64,000 nucleotides of DNA from assembly GCF_900143025.1 (NCBI RefSeq), contig NZ_FRCT01000012.1, positions 32,017 to 96,016 of the forward strand, written 5' to 3'. A program made the position numbers and the translations under genes. The first letter of the stretch is position 1. Each line of letters begins with the position of its first letter. Source of the DNA: Ruminococcus flavefaciens (GTDB taxonomy: Bacteria; Bacillota; Clostridia; Oscillospirales; Ruminococcaceae). The notes under the pieces were generated by a model that made no database searches, had not been told where the DNA came from, and saw nothing but the letters and a program-made list of their open reading frames with translations. Shown here piece by piece: positions 23,296 through 31,610 of this stretch.

Positions 23296-23520
23296 TGATT
23301 GCCACCCTATCCGCAGTACAGGCTGCTATCAACGAAGGAAAGTAATTCCCAAATATACTCAGATCGGCTATTTTACGCTGAATCTGGACGATGCTAAGGA
23401 ATACCTTTACGCGAAGTCCACAAAGCGTAGGATACTAAGTTGGCGTGATATTCACGTTAATGTGTTTATCTGATTAAAAACAATGAGTCCTCACAGTTTT
23501 GGCTGTGAGGACTTTTTTGT
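23296..23520 (+). repeat. ppdK 3'-end repeat, copy B
   Basis: The first part reads, in the ppdK frame, IATLSAVQAAINEGK and stop, against the parental IARLAAAQAAIADKK. Then follow the same trailer (nearly identical to 17467-17607) and the terminator GTCCTCACAG/CTGTGAGGAC at 23487-23518. A small hairpin and a CCCTATCC stretch just upstream are shared with copy E. The 23159-23619 interval holds this repeat, two terminators and the ohrR promoter, and no intact gene. Confidence 0.8.
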
Positions 23521-23554
23521 CTGAAGTTAAATATCAAAAATAAAGCAAGGGTAC

Positions 23555-23583
23555 TTGACAAACGAGTTTATATTTGATACAAT
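23555..23583 (+). promoter_or_regulatory. Promoter of ohrR, with a possible autoregulatory site
   Basis: TTGACA (23555-23560), 17 bases, TACAAT (23578-23583). AT-rich imperfect dyad GTTTATATTTG...AATTGCAAAC surrounds the -10, as in OhrR operators. Confidence 0.7.
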
Positions 23584-23619
23584 ATAATTGCAAACAACAT
23601 AAATTGAGGAGGCAGAACA

Positions 23620-24060
23620 ATGGAATACAACTACAAGGAAGCTATGAAGATTGAAAATCAGCTCTGTTTTCCACTGTATGCGGCAGCAAGAGCTGTAACG
23701 AGCTTATATACGCCGTATCTGAAGGAGATGAATCTGACCTACACGCAGTATATAGTGATGCTTGTTCTGTGGGAGAAGGACGGCGTTACTGTCGGAGACA
23801 TATGCAAAAAACTCATGCTTGACAACGGCACGGTTTCGCCCCTTCTTAAAAAGATGAGCACACTCGGCTATCTCGAAAGAAATCACAGCAAAGATGACGA
23901 ACGTTCAGTCCTCATTTATCTGACCGAACAGGGCAGAGCCTTGCAGGAACAGGCAAAGGATATCCCTGTGAAGGTTGGAAAGTGCGTAAAACTCAGTCCC
24001 GAAAAGGCAAAGCAGCTCTATTCGCTGCTGTATGAATTATTGGAAGAACATGATATCTGA
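23620..24060 (+). CDS. ohrR: OhrR-type MarR-family peroxide sensor
   Basis: A 146-residue winged-helix repressor. The N-terminus has IENQLCFPLYAAARAV with the redox-active Cys at residue 16, matching the reactive Cys of OhrR. The wing region DDERSVLIYLTEQG is also typical. OhrR proteins release DNA when organic peroxides oxidise this cysteine. It precedes a glutathione peroxidase by 14 bases, so it likely controls itself and the peroxidase. There is no second conserved Cys near the C-terminus, which suggests a one-Cys mechanism. Confidence 0.9.
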   Translation: MEYNYKEAMKIENQLCFPLYAAARAVTSLYTPYLKEMNLTYTQYIVMLVLWEKDGVTVGDICKKLMLDNGTVSPLLKKMSTLGYLERNHSKDDERSVLIYLTEQGRALQEQAKDIPVKVGKCVKLSPEKAKQLYSLLYELLEEHDI

Positions 24061-24074
24061 AAGGAGCATGAAGT

Positions 24075-24623
24075 ATGAAAACAGTATACGATTTTATCGT
24101 GAAAGACCGTGCAGGCAACGACGTAAGTCTCAGTGATTATAATGGTAAGGTGCTGCTTATCGTGAATACAGCTACGGGATGCGGCTTTACTCCGCATTAT
24201 GAGCCGCTTGAAACTATGTACAAGGAATTACGAGACAAAGGCTTCGAGATACTCGATTTTCCTTGCAATCAGTTCGCAAATCAGGCTCCCGGCAGCGAGG
24301 ATGAGATACATCAGTTCTGCAAGCTTAAATTCGGTACGGAGTTCCCTCAGTTCGCAAAGATAGATGTTAACGGCGACAGCGCGAATCCGCTTTTTGCCTA
24401 TCTTGCTACGGAAAAGCCATTTGCTGGCTTTGGCAAGGGGATCAAGAATGCAATGCTAAATAAGTTTGCTGATATGAATAATAAGAAGTTCGGAGATAAA
24501 GCGTATATCAAGTGGAACTTTACAAAATTCCTAGTTGACAGAACAGGTAAGGTTATCGCACGCTTTGAGCCTACAACTGATATGGCAGAGGTGCGTAAGG
24601 TTGTTGAAGAATTTCTTGGGTGA
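24075..24623 (+). CDS. Glutathione-peroxidase-family thiol peroxidase
   Basis: A 182-residue Gpx-fold enzyme. The catalytic Cys is at residue 36 in NTATGCGFTPHY, with Gln in FPCNQFANQ and Trp in WNFTKFLVDR. Cys replaces the selenocysteine of animal enzymes. Bacterial members usually take electrons from thioredoxin and reduce organic hydroperoxides. Its place behind ohrR supports a peroxide-defence role. It is co-transcribed with the radical SAM gene, whose start is five bases after its stop. Confidence 0.93.
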   Translation: MKTVYDFIVKDRAGNDVSLSDYNGKVLLIVNTATGCGFTPHYEPLETMYKELRDKGFEILDFPCNQFANQAPGSEDEIHQFCKLKFGTEFPQFAKIDVNGDSANPLFAYLATEKPFAGFGKGIKNAMLNKFADMNNKKFGDKAYIKWNFTKFLVDRTGKVIARFEPTTDMAEVRKVVEEFLG

Positions 24624-24627
24624 GGCT

Positions 24628-25719
24628 ATGAACGAAAAATTTGACCTTCAGGAATATCTGACAAAGGGTGTTGAGCGGATAGTTGGCGAAGCTGTCAGGG
24701 CAACGCTGAAAAATCCAAGAGAAAGTGCCTTTATGCTGAAATTTGCAGCAGCAAGTTGCAGCGCTTCCAAACGCCGCAGGAAAGCCGAAGATAATGGCGA
24801 GCACATCCCCCCGTTCCTCATTGCAAGTATCACAAGCAAATGCAATCTTCATTGTGCAGGCTGTTATTCACGGTGCAATCATGCCACTGTTGATTCCGAG
24901 CCTGTGAAACAGCTGACTGAAACAGAATGGCTAAGGATATTTGATGAAGCGGACGAAATGGGCATCAGCTTTATCCTTCTCGCAGGCGGTGAACCTATGC
25001 TCCGGCGGGATATCATCGAAGCTGCAGGTCAGAAGCAGAATATACTCTTTCCGATCTTTACTAACGGCACTTTCATGGACGAACGCTATTTAGAGCTTTT
25101 CGATAAATGCCGCAACCTTATCCCTGTAATGAGCATTGAAGGCAACCGTGAGCAGACCGATTCACGGCGCGGCTCCGGAATTTATGATAAACTTGTCTCC
25201 AATATGGACGAGTTCAGAAAACACGGACTTGTTTTCGGAGCATCTGTTACTGTTACAACGCATAACTATAAAGAAGTGACTTCTGATGCTTTTTTAGCCA
25301 GTCTTTCTGAAAAAGGCTGCAAAGCGGTCATATTTGTGGAGTATGTTCCTGTAACCGATGAAAGCCGCAAGCTTGCTCCCGGCGACATACAGAGAGAGTA
25401 CCTGATGAACAAGATACAGCATCTGCGTGAGAAACGTCCCGAAATGGTTTATATCTCATTCCCGGGAGATGAAAAAAGTTCGGGAGGCTGTGTTGCAGCT
25501 GGTCGAGGTTTCTTTCACATCAATTCTCATGGTGGAGCTGAGCCCTGTCCGTTCTCGCCGTATTCTGATATCAATGTGAAGGATACATCACTTCGTGAGG
25601 CTTTGCATTCTCCGCTGTTTACAGCTCTCAGGAGTAGCGATATCCTGCTTGACAATCACGACGGAGGCTGTGTTCTTTACCAAAAGAAAGCACAGGTCGA
25701 GTCACTTTTAAAGCTCTGA
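24628..25719 (+). CDS. Radical SAM protein with SPASM-like C-terminus
   Basis: The 363-residue enzyme carries the iron-sulfur motif CNLHCAGC (C72, C76, C79) and the AGGEPML motif that contacts SAM. A C-terminal Cys region (GGCVAAGRGFFHINSHG, EPCPFSPYSD, GGCVLY) could hold an auxiliary cluster. Residues 1-65 are a helical extension. I start at the ATG at 24628 (MNEKFDLQEY), since the frame upstream runs inside the peroxidase gene. The reaction is unknown. The context is peroxide stress. Confidence 0.88.
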   Translation: MNEKFDLQEYLTKGVERIVGEAVRATLKNPRESAFMLKFAAASCSASKRRRKAEDNGEHIPPFLIASITSKCNLHCAGCYSRCNHATVDSEPVKQLTETEWLRIFDEADEMGISFILLAGGEPMLRRDIIEAAGQKQNILFPIFTNGTFMDERYLELFDKCRNLIPVMSIEGNREQTDSRRGSGIYDKLVSNMDEFRKHGLVFGASVTVTTHNYKEVTSDAFLASLSEKGCKAVIFVEYVPVTDESRKLAPGDIQREYLMNKIQHLREKRPEMVYISFPGDEKSSGGCVAAGRGFFHINSHGGAEPCPFSPYSDINVKDTSLREALHSPLFTALRSSDILLDNHDGGCVLYQKKAQVESLLKL

Positions 25720-25732
25720 AGGAATTGAAACT

Positions 25733-26425
25733 ATGAATACGTTTACGCCGAAACAAAAGGCAGTCTCATGTGTTCTGAAAATTGTAGTGATCTTTTCGGC
25801 GATACTTGGTACTTTTCTGAGTGCTTATGCAGGACGGCATTCTTTTATGGGCGGCAGCCGTGTTTTCATGTACTTCACGATACAGTCCAATATTGCCATC
25901 GCCATAATATGTGCGGCAGGTCTGAAAGGACTGTTCAGGAACAAATCCGTCAGTGACCTGTGGTGGGTAATAAAATTCGTAGGAACAGTTTCAATCACCC
26001 TTACGGGAGCAGTCTTCTGTTTTGTATTGGCTCCAACACTTGGGAATGCGGCGTGGAATCTGCAAAACATACTGACTCACGTTGTCGTTCCTGTCGCTGC
26101 GATAATTGACTTTTTTGTAGTCGGAGTCAGCAGCAATATCAAGAAGAGTAACACGTTCTGGGTGATAGTTCCGCCAATTCTGTATGCTGTCTACGCTGGC
26201 ATTGGATATGTCGAAAACTGGCAGTTTGCGGAAGGTTATAATTATCCGTACTTCTTCCTCAACTGGGGAAGTTCTGCCGGAGCATTCGGCTTCACCGACG
26301 AGCTGCCGTTCATGGGCTGTGCGTGGTGGATAATTTCCCTTTTTGTAGTACTGCTGATAGTCGGATATCTGTATCTGAAAATAGTAGATATACTGAAAAG
26401 GTTTAAGAATCGGAATCCGTCTTAA
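25733..26425 (+). CDS. Pr6Pr-type integral membrane protein
   Basis: The 230-residue protein has six or seven hydrophobic segments and the pattern of Pr6Pr/FAR-17a/AIG1-like membrane proteins (FMYFTIQSNIAIAI, ILTHVVVPVAAIIDFF, YPYFFLNWGSSAGAFG). No enzymatic role is assured. It is last in the ohrR operon, 13 bases after the radical SAM gene, and is followed by a short terminator repeat. Confidence 0.75.
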   Translation: MNTFTPKQKAVSCVLKIVVIFSAILGTFLSAYAGRHSFMGGSRVFMYFTIQSNIAIAIICAAGLKGLFRNKSVSDLWWVIKFVGTVSITLTGAVFCFVLAPTLGNAAWNLQNILTHVVVPVAAIIDFFVVGVSSNIKKSNTFWVIVPPILYAVYAGIGYVENWQFAEGYNYPYFFLNWGSSAGAFGFTDELPFMGCAWWIISLFVVLLIVGYLYLKIVDILKRFKNRNPS

Positions 26426-26450
26426 TAGTCTTTATGAAGAAAGATAAGAT

Positions 26451-26509
26451 TTCTATCTGAATAAAACAACAGAGTCTTCACAGTTTCGGCTGTGAGGACT
26501 TTTTTGTCT
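26451..26509 (+). repeat. ppdK 3'-end repeat, copy C (terminator end only)
   Basis: This matches only the last part of the parental trailer: TTCTATCTGAATAAA, then GTCTTCACAG, TTTCGG, CTGTGAGGAC and TTTTTT. It terminates the ohrR operon. Confidence 0.75.
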
Positions 26510-26521
26510 TGTGATAATGAT

Positions 26522-27487
26522 TTAAAAACCGCCAAGCCCTCTGTGACCGTAAACCTTGCACTTGTTCAGTTCGGTTTCAAGTGCGGTGAATTCATCATCC
26601 GTCAGCTCAACCTGTGAGGCAGTCAGATTCTCAATGATACGCTCCTTGTTCTTTGAACCCGGTATCGGAACGACATTCGGATACTTATGCAGCATCCACG
26701 CAAGAGATATTTGTGCAGGCGTTGCATTTTTCTTATTTGCAAATTCTCTCAGCATTTCCACGATCGGCATATTGCTCTCAATGTTTCGGCGTGAGAGCTG
26801 CGGCACCCAGTTACGCACATCGTCATTGCGCTCAAACTGCGTATCCGGCGTTATTTTTCCCGAAAGCAAACCGCTTGCGATAGGAGAAAACGGCACAAAT
26901 CCGATGTTATGCTCCATACAGTAAGGGATAATGCTTCCCTCACTGTCGCGCTCCACCATTGAATATATATTCTGGATCGCTGTCAGCGGAGTAACATTCT
27001 GCGCACGGTCTATTACATCAACGTCCACCTGAGAAAGCCCCCAGCCACGGATCAGCCCGTCATCAATGAGCCGTCCCATAGCCTCAGCGACCTTTTCAAC
27101 TGGAACTCCACCGAGCCTGTGCAGGTAGTAAATATCAACATAGTCTGTCCGCAGGCGGTAAAGCGAGCCTTCAAGGTGACGGCGCGCTTCATCATAGACC
27201 TTTCTGCCGAAACCGACAGAATGAAGCATCAGCTTTGTAGCGATGACAACATCATCACGCACATCTTCAAGCGCCTTTCCGACAATCAGCTCATTATGCC
27301 CGATTCCCGAAAGATTTGGGCTGTAGACCTCTGCCGTATCAAAAAAGGTACAGCCGTGGCGGTAAGCGTTTTGTATTGCTTCAATGCTGTATTCCTCGGA
27401 CGGTATTTTACCGTAGCCGTGAGAAAAAGCCATACAGCCCATTCCAACAGCAGAAACTTCAATATCACGCAGTATTCTTGTCTTCAT
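26522..27487 (-). CDS. Aldo/keto reductase (1)
   Basis: A 321-residue TIM-barrel NADPH-dependent reductase. Catalytic tetrad motifs are visible: DTAEVY (Asp and Tyr), ATKLM (Lys) and YLHRLG (His), with the cofactor segment IPGSKNKERIIEN near the end. Such enzymes reduce reactive aldehydes and ketones. It is the last gene of a minus-strand set: flavodoxin, aldo/keto reductase, TetR regulator, this gene. The start is nine bases after the TetR stop. Confidence 0.92.
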   Translation of the reverse strand: MKTRILRDIEVSAVGMGCMAFSHGYGKIPSEEYSIEAIQNAYRHGCTFFDTAEVYSPNLSGIGHNELIVGKALEDVRDDVVIATKLMLHSVGFGRKVYDEARRHLEGSLYRLRTDYVDIYYLHRLGGVPVEKVAEAMGRLIDDGLIRGWGLSQVDVDVIDRAQNVTPLTAIQNIYSMVERDSEGSIIPYCMEHNIGFVPFSPIASGLLSGKITPDTQFERNDDVRNWVPQLSRRNIESNMPIVEMLREFANKKNATPAQISLAWMLHKYPNVVPIPGSKNKERIIENLTASQVELTDDEFTALETELNKCKVYGHRGLGGF

Positions 27488-27496
27488 ACGCTCGCC

Positions 27497-28072
27497 TCAT
27501 TTGAAAAATCCCTTGACGCCGCCAAGCACGAGCTTGTTCGTCAGTTCTATGATCTCCTCGACCGACTGCTGCTTACCTTCTTCTATCCACTGCCTGTAAA
27601 TTCCGAGAACAGAATTATTGACGAAGTTCATAAGCATTGTCTGCTGATATTCCGGCAGTGCGCCGTATTTCTTTGAACTGCTCCAGCCTGCGTGATTGAC
27701 CTCTTTTATCATACCGCTGCGGATATAGTGATAGGACTCGCTGCCTGCGCAGGTGATCTTCTCATAGGCAAGTCCCTTTTCCTCTGAAAACAGGAAAAAC
27801 TCACGGTTCACCTTGTCAAGCTCATCAGGCAGCCTGAAATTCTTGATACGCTCGATATATTCAGCAGAATACTCCGACTGAATCTCGGCAAGCAGATCAT
27901 CAAGCGTGGGATAGTAAACGTAAAAGGTCTTTTTGTTTATCATCGCACGGCTGCAAAGTTCTGTTACCCTGATCTTGCCGTAGTCCATTTCACATATCAT
28001 CTGCTCAAACACGCTTTTGATAGAGTCTATTGTCCTGCGCACCCTTAAATCTTCGCTGCCTGTCAGTATCAT
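27497..28072 (-). CDS. TetR/AcrR-family regulator
   Basis: A 191-residue regulator with an N-terminal helix-turn-helix (KIRVTELCSRAMINKKTFYVYYPTL) and a helical ligand domain. It sits within an operon of two aldo/keto reductases and a flavodoxin, which it probably controls in response to an electrophile. A candidate site is the 14-bp perfect palindrome at 29556-29569 upstream of the operon promoter. Confidence 0.9.
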   Translation of the reverse strand: MILTGSEDLRVRRTIDSIKSVFEQMICEMDYGKIRVTELCSRAMINKKTFYVYYPTLDDLLAEIQSEYSAEYIERIKNFRLPDELDKVNREFFLFSEEKGLAYEKITCAGSESYHYIRSGMIKEVNHAGWSSSKKYGALPEYQQTMLMNFVNNSVLGIYRQWIEEGKQQSVEEIIELTNKLVLGGVKGFFK

Positions 28073-28087
28073 AGTAGTCCTCCCGTT

Positions 28088-28939
28088 TTAGTCAGCCGGA
28101 TGCCATGCTCCGAGGTTTGCCTCCTGCTGTTCAAGCGTCATGTTGAAGAAACGCTTTCCACAGTCAAGTGCTCTGATCTCAGCCATTTCATCGGCGGTCA
28201 GCTCAAAGTCAAAAATATCGAAGTTCTCTTTCATATGCTGAGGATTTGTTGTTCTGGGGAATACGATAGTACCCTCCTGGATATGCCAGCGTAAAATTAT
28301 CTGCATATTGGTCTTGCCATATTTCCGAGCCAGTTTCGTGAATACAGCCTCACCGATAAGCCCCTTATCGCCGTGACCGATCGGATACCAGCTTTCGATG
28401 ACGGCACCGTACTTTTCGATACGCTTTTTCAATGCGTTCTGCTGATAGTAAGGGTGGCACTCCACCTGCAATACAGAGGGCTTGATATCAGCCGCTTCGC
28501 AGATCTCCTCAAGGCGTTCGCTTTCAAAGTTGCTGATACCGATAGACTTTACCTTGTCTGCCTTAACAGCCTTCTCCATGTCCTTCCAGGCACCGAGATA
28601 ATCGCCGAACTGCTGATGCAGCAGGAGAAGGTCGATATAGTCGGTACCGAGCCTGTCAAGCATCTTGTCGATAGCTGCAGCAGTCTTGCCCTCACCGTAT
28701 TCGTGGGGCCAGAGCTTTGTGGTTATCCACACTTCCTCACGGGGAACACCGCTGTCCTTTACAGCCTTGCCGACGCTTCTCTCGTTCTGATAAGCGTGAG
28801 CCGTGTCGATGTGGCGGACGCCCATTTTCAGTGCATCAAGCACTGCATTGTAAGTAGCTTCTCCCTCCGGAATCTGATAAACGCCAAGTCCGAACTGCGG
28901 GATTTTCGTACCGTCATTCAAAGTGATGTAAGCCTGCAT
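28088..28939 (-). CDS. Aldo/keto reductase (2)
   Basis: A 283-residue member of the AKR5-like group (MNDGTKIP-type start, GLGVYQIP). The catalytic motifs are HIDTAHAYQNE (Asp, Tyr), TTKLWPHE (Lys) and LLHQQFGDYLGAW (His). The cofactor segment FPRTTNPQHMKEN lies near residue 235. It probably detoxifies carbonyl compounds with NADPH. It stands 12 bases after the flavodoxin and 15 before the TetR gene. Confidence 0.93.
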   Translation of the reverse strand: MQAYITLNDGTKIPQFGLGVYQIPEGEATYNAVLDALKMGVRHIDTAHAYQNERSVGKAVKDSGVPREEVWITTKLWPHEYGEGKTAAAIDKMLDRLGTDYIDLLLLHQQFGDYLGAWKDMEKAVKADKVKSIGISNFESERLEEICEAADIKPSVLQVECHPYYQQNALKKRIEKYGAVIESWYPIGHGDKGLIGEAVFTKLARKYGKTNMQIILRWHIQEGTIVFPRTTNPQHMKENFDIFDFELTADEMAEIRALDCGKRFFNMTLEQQEANLGAWHPAD

Positions 28940-28951
28940 AATTATACCTCC

Positions 28952-29458
28952 TCAGATAAGTTTGTTGTTTTTAAGCCACTTTTCAATAATGGACTTTGCA
29001 CCTTTTACGCCACTGCCCGTGAGAGAAAGTCCCTCGCCGACATTTGCGTATTTCTTTATGTCCGAAACGCTCTTGCCAAGTCCGCTGCCCTCGTTGGTGC
29101 AGAGCGGATAGATCGTCTTGCCGTTCAGATCAGCGTTATCGAGAAACGTGAACACCGCCATCGGCATCGTTCCCCAGTAGTTGGGATAAGCGAGAATGAT
29201 CGTATCATAGCCGGAAACATCGGGAATCTCTTTCAGCTCGGGGCGAGCTTTTTCTCTCAGATGAGCCTTTGCTTCTTCGATACAGGTCATATAGTCAGCG
29301 GAGTAAGGCTGCACCATTTCGAGCTTGAAGCTGTCATAGCCTGTCAGCTCGGTGATGTGCTGTACTGCGATCTCAGTGTTGCCAACCTCCACATACTTCA
29401 TCGAACCTCCGAAATAGTTTTCATCTGCTCTTGAAAAATAAATAACGATAGCGTTCAT
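28952..29458 (-). CDS. Flavodoxin-like protein
   Basis: A 168-residue flavodoxin-fold protein that would bind FMN and carry electrons. The phosphate-binding segment is atypical (IYFSRADENYFGG), and the isoalloxazine loop region includes YPNYWGTMPMAVFTFL. It resembles the flavodoxin-4-like group common next to reductases. First gene of the operon, with AAAGGAGGA just upstream of the ATG. Confidence 0.9.
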   Translation of the reverse strand: MNAIVIYFSRADENYFGGSMKYVEVGNTEIAVQHITELTGYDSFKLEMVQPYSADYMTCIEEAKAHLREKARPELKEIPDVSGYDTIILAYPNYWGTMPMAVFTFLDNADLNGKTIYPLCTNEGSGLGKSVSDIKKYANVGEGLSLTGSGVKGAKSIIEKWLKNNKLI

Positions 29459-29499
29459 ATTAGTTCCTCCTTTGCGATTTAGGTAACTCCTGTTCCTTA

Positions 29500-29569
29500 T
29501 GTGCTTATTGTAGCATATTTATTCTGATAATTCAACGGGCAGTTTCATTTAAACGGTTACATATGTAAC
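29500..29569 (-). promoter_or_regulatory. Promoter and palindromic operator of the flavodoxin/AKR operon
   Basis: On the minus strand TTGAAT (29535-29530), 17 bases, TACAAT (29512-29507). About 20 bases upstream of the -35 lies GTTACATATGTAAC (29556-29569), a perfect palindrome and a candidate binding site for the TetR regulator. Confidence 0.6.
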
Positions 29570-29633
29570 GGTTAGCGTGAAAAGGTTACTTATCTATTTG
29601 AGAAATTAAAGCATGCTGTTTTCTGATATTCAC

Positions 29634-29673
29634 GTCAATGTGTTTATCTGAGTATAACAATGAGTCCTCACAG
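29634..29673 (+). repeat. ppdK 3'-end repeat, copy D, cut by an IS end
   Basis: TGATATTCACG, one silent change, then AATGTGTTTATCTGAG and GAGTCCTCACAG match the trailer of the other copies. The terminator loop and second arm are missing. IS-like sequence starts instead at about 29677. Confidence 0.7.
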
Positions 29674-29676
29674 CAA

Positions 29677-29940
29677 AAACTGATATAATCCCCTTAGAGT
29701 AGACACGCAAAATATCAAAAATCGTGTTCTAAATAAAGGGGGGGTATTTTTATGACAAGAAAAGTTAAGCTTTCAGATGAAGAAAGAATAGCTGCAGTGC
29801 AAGAATATTTAGATGGAAAAGGTAGCTTTCGCTCTTTAGCAATGAAATATGGCGTTAGCTATACTTGTATTAAGGAATGGGTTGAAAGAGCAAAAGCACA
29901 AGGAATGCTTAAATTGATGCTTCGTTTTTGTTTTCTATAA
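29677..29940 (+). pseudogene. Truncated IS3/IS150-like element, orfA fragment
   Basis: A frame starting at 29752 encodes a helix-turn-helix typical of IS3-family OrfA (LSDEERIAAVQEYLDG, SLAMKYGVSYTCIKEWV). It then runs into unrelated sequence after about 50 residues. The transposase itself is absent. The stretch from 29677 (TGATATAATCCCC) looks like the left end of the element. It interrupts repeat D, so it inserted into or beside the terminator there. Confidence 0.7.
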
Positions 29941-29950
29941 ATTAATAAGA

Positions 29951-29975
29951 GTAAGGCAGCCATCGGCTGCCTTCA
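29951..29975 (-). terminator. Hairpin after the CMD-cupin gene
   Basis: AAGGCAGCC and GGCTGCCTT form perfect 9-bp arms with a 3-base loop. The following T stretch is poor on both strands. Confidence 0.5.
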
Positions 29976-29981
29976 CATATA

Positions 29982-30737
29982 CTATTTCAGTTTATTGTAA
30001 TCCTGTTCGGAAACTGTCTCGCACCATTCCGTACTGCAATCCTCGCCCTGAATCTCAACCGCAAGATGTGCAAACCAACTGTCCTTAGCCGCACCATGCC
30101 AGTGCTTGACCTCGGCAGGGATATTCACAATATCGCCCGGATTTAATTCTCTCGCTTCCTTGCCATACTCTTGATACCAGCCACGACCGCCGACACAGAT
30201 CAGCATCTGACCGCCGCCGCTTTTTGCGTGGTGGATATGCCAATTATTGCGGCAGGCAGGCTCAAAGGTCACGTTGTAGATCGGTATTTGTTCCGTGGAA
30301 ACAGGCGCAAGATAGCTTTGTCCCACAAAGTAATCGCCATAGGGATTAGGCTCGCCTATGGGGAACATGATCTCGTTCTGGAACTTGTTCTTATCGGAAA
30401 CGACAGGAGCGTTATCCGCATAGACTTCCTTTGCGATGTTGAACACCGCCCAGGCGTGCGGCCAGCCAGCATAAAAAGCAGTGTGAGTAATGACTGCTGC
30501 CATTTCTCTCTGCGATACGCCGTGATTCTTAGCGTTCTGGATATGATAGCGGATAGAATTATCCGTCACGCCCTGAGACATGAGGGCTACCACTGTGATA
30601 ATAGACCGCGTCTTCAGGTCAATATCGGTATTGTTCCAATTCTCACCAAACAGGATATCATCGTTGAAATGTGCAAAGTCGGGAGCGAACTCACCGAGAG
30701 CCTCTCTTCCTGCTGTCTGTACTATCTTTTCAGTCAT
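29982..30737 (-). CDS. Carboxymuconolactone decarboxylase-like domain fused to a cupin
   Basis: A 251-residue fusion. Residues 1-115 are a CMD/AhpD-like helical domain (TRSIITVVALMSQGV, IQNAKNHGVSQREMAAVITHTAFYAGWP). Residues 135-235 are a cupin with metal-ligand motifs WHIHHAKSGGGQ and IPAEVKHWHG. Such fusions occur next to flavodoxins and dehydrogenases in gut Firmicutes. The typical AhpD CxxC pair is missing, so peroxidase activity is unlikely. Substrate unknown. It is last of the LysR-led gene set. Confidence 0.88.
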   Translation of the reverse strand: MTEKIVQTAGREALGEFAPDFAHFNDDILFGENWNNTDIDLKTRSIITVVALMSQGVTDNSIRYHIQNAKNHGVSQREMAAVITHTAFYAGWPHAWAVFNIAKEVYADNAPVVSDKNKFQNEIMFPIGEPNPYGDYFVGQSYLAPVSTEQIPIYNVTFEPACRNNWHIHHAKSGGGQMLICVGGRGWYQEYGKEARELNPGDIVNIPAEVKHWHGAAKDSWFAHLAVEIQGEDCSTEWCETVSEQDYNKLK

Positions 30738-30745
30738 TGTGACAC

Positions 30746-31078
30746 CTACTTCCTTATGAATTCCTCGTCCTTGTCAGGTATGCCGCCCTCATCACTGACA
30801 TATCGCTCCACCGTCATGTGAAGATCGTATTTGTCCCGAAGCTCTGTTATCTTCTGCATCATGGGCGATGCGTGGTGACGGTCGATAGCCGCCTGATCTG
30901 TCCATTCATCTATCAGCAGAACAGTTTCCGGATCATCAAATGAAAGATAATATTCATACCGCAGATTGCCGTTCTCATTTCTGATCACATCAACTGTTCC
31001 GCTTGAAGTCATCTCCTCTGCAAAGGCTCTCGCAGAGCCGCTTTTGCCAGTGTATCTGAGATTCACGATAATACTCAT
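30746..31078 (-). CDS. ABM-domain protein (putative quinol monooxygenase)
   Basis: A 110-residue ferredoxin-like-fold protein of the antibiotic biosynthesis monooxygenase family, in the YgiN-like group (MSIIVNLRYTGKSGSARAFAEE, VLLIDEWTDQAAIDRHHASP). These act on quinols or small aromatic electrophiles. It lies between a flavodoxin and the CMD-cupin gene with 8- and 15-base gaps, one transcript. Confidence 0.88.
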   Translation of the reverse strand: MSIIVNLRYTGKSGSARAFAEEMTSSGTVDVIRNENGNLRYEYYLSFDDPETVLLIDEWTDQAAIDRHHASPMMQKITELRDKYDLHMTVERYVSDEGGIPDKDEEFIRK

Positions 31079-31093
31079 TGTATGCTCCTTTTA

Positions 31094-31576
31094 TCAGATA
31101 CCAAACGAATTGACCCATTCTTTCAGTTCGCTTACAGAAGCATTTGCGCTGAAACGCTTGCCGTCCTTGATAACAGTACTGTCAGAAACACTGGGATGAA
31201 GCTCCTTATCAGAATTGCCCATACCGCTTCCGCCGGATGTTGCAAATAAAATGATCGTCTTGCCAGAAAAATCATAGGCTTCAAGGAATGTGTTGATAAT
31301 AGTAGGCGCAACATACCACCATATCGGGAAACCAACGAAGATAGTATCGTAGTCAGCGATATTTGCATCTGTATCAGCGATAGCAGGACGGAATGTCTTG
31401 TCGTTCATCTCGACAGAGCTTCTGCTGTTCTTGTCTTGCCAGTTGAGATCAGCGTTTGTGTATGGTGTTTCAGGACGTATTTCATAAATGTCTGCCGCTG
31501 CTGCTTCTGCAAGTTTTTTTGCCAGTTTAGCGGTCACGCCGCTTGCAGAGAAATATGCTACTAATTTTTTACTCAT
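31094..31576 (-). CDS. Flavodoxin-like protein (second)
   Basis: A 160-residue flavodoxin with the FMN phosphate loop YFSASGVTAKLAKKLAE and aromatic loops VGFPIWWYVAPTI and FATSGGSGMGNSD. Similar proteins reduce quinones or serve as electron carriers. A decayed copy of a similar C-terminus exists at 32804-32947, so this gene may be one survivor of a duplication. Confidence 0.92.
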   Translation of the reverse strand: MSKKLVAYFSASGVTAKLAKKLAEAAAADIYEIRPETPYTNADLNWQDKNSRSSVEMNDKTFRPAIADTDANIADYDTIFVGFPIWWYVAPTIINTFLEAYDFSGKTIILFATSGGSGMGNSDKELHPSVSDSTVIKDGKRFSANASVSELKEWVNSFGI

Positions 31577-31610
31577 AGTGATTACCTCCGTTTTATAGAA
31601 TTATCGTTTA

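Noticed and set aside
24075..24623. Selenocysteine-containing glutathione peroxidase
   Set aside because: The active-site codon is TGC (Cys) and no in-frame TGA or SECIS-like hairpin is needed.
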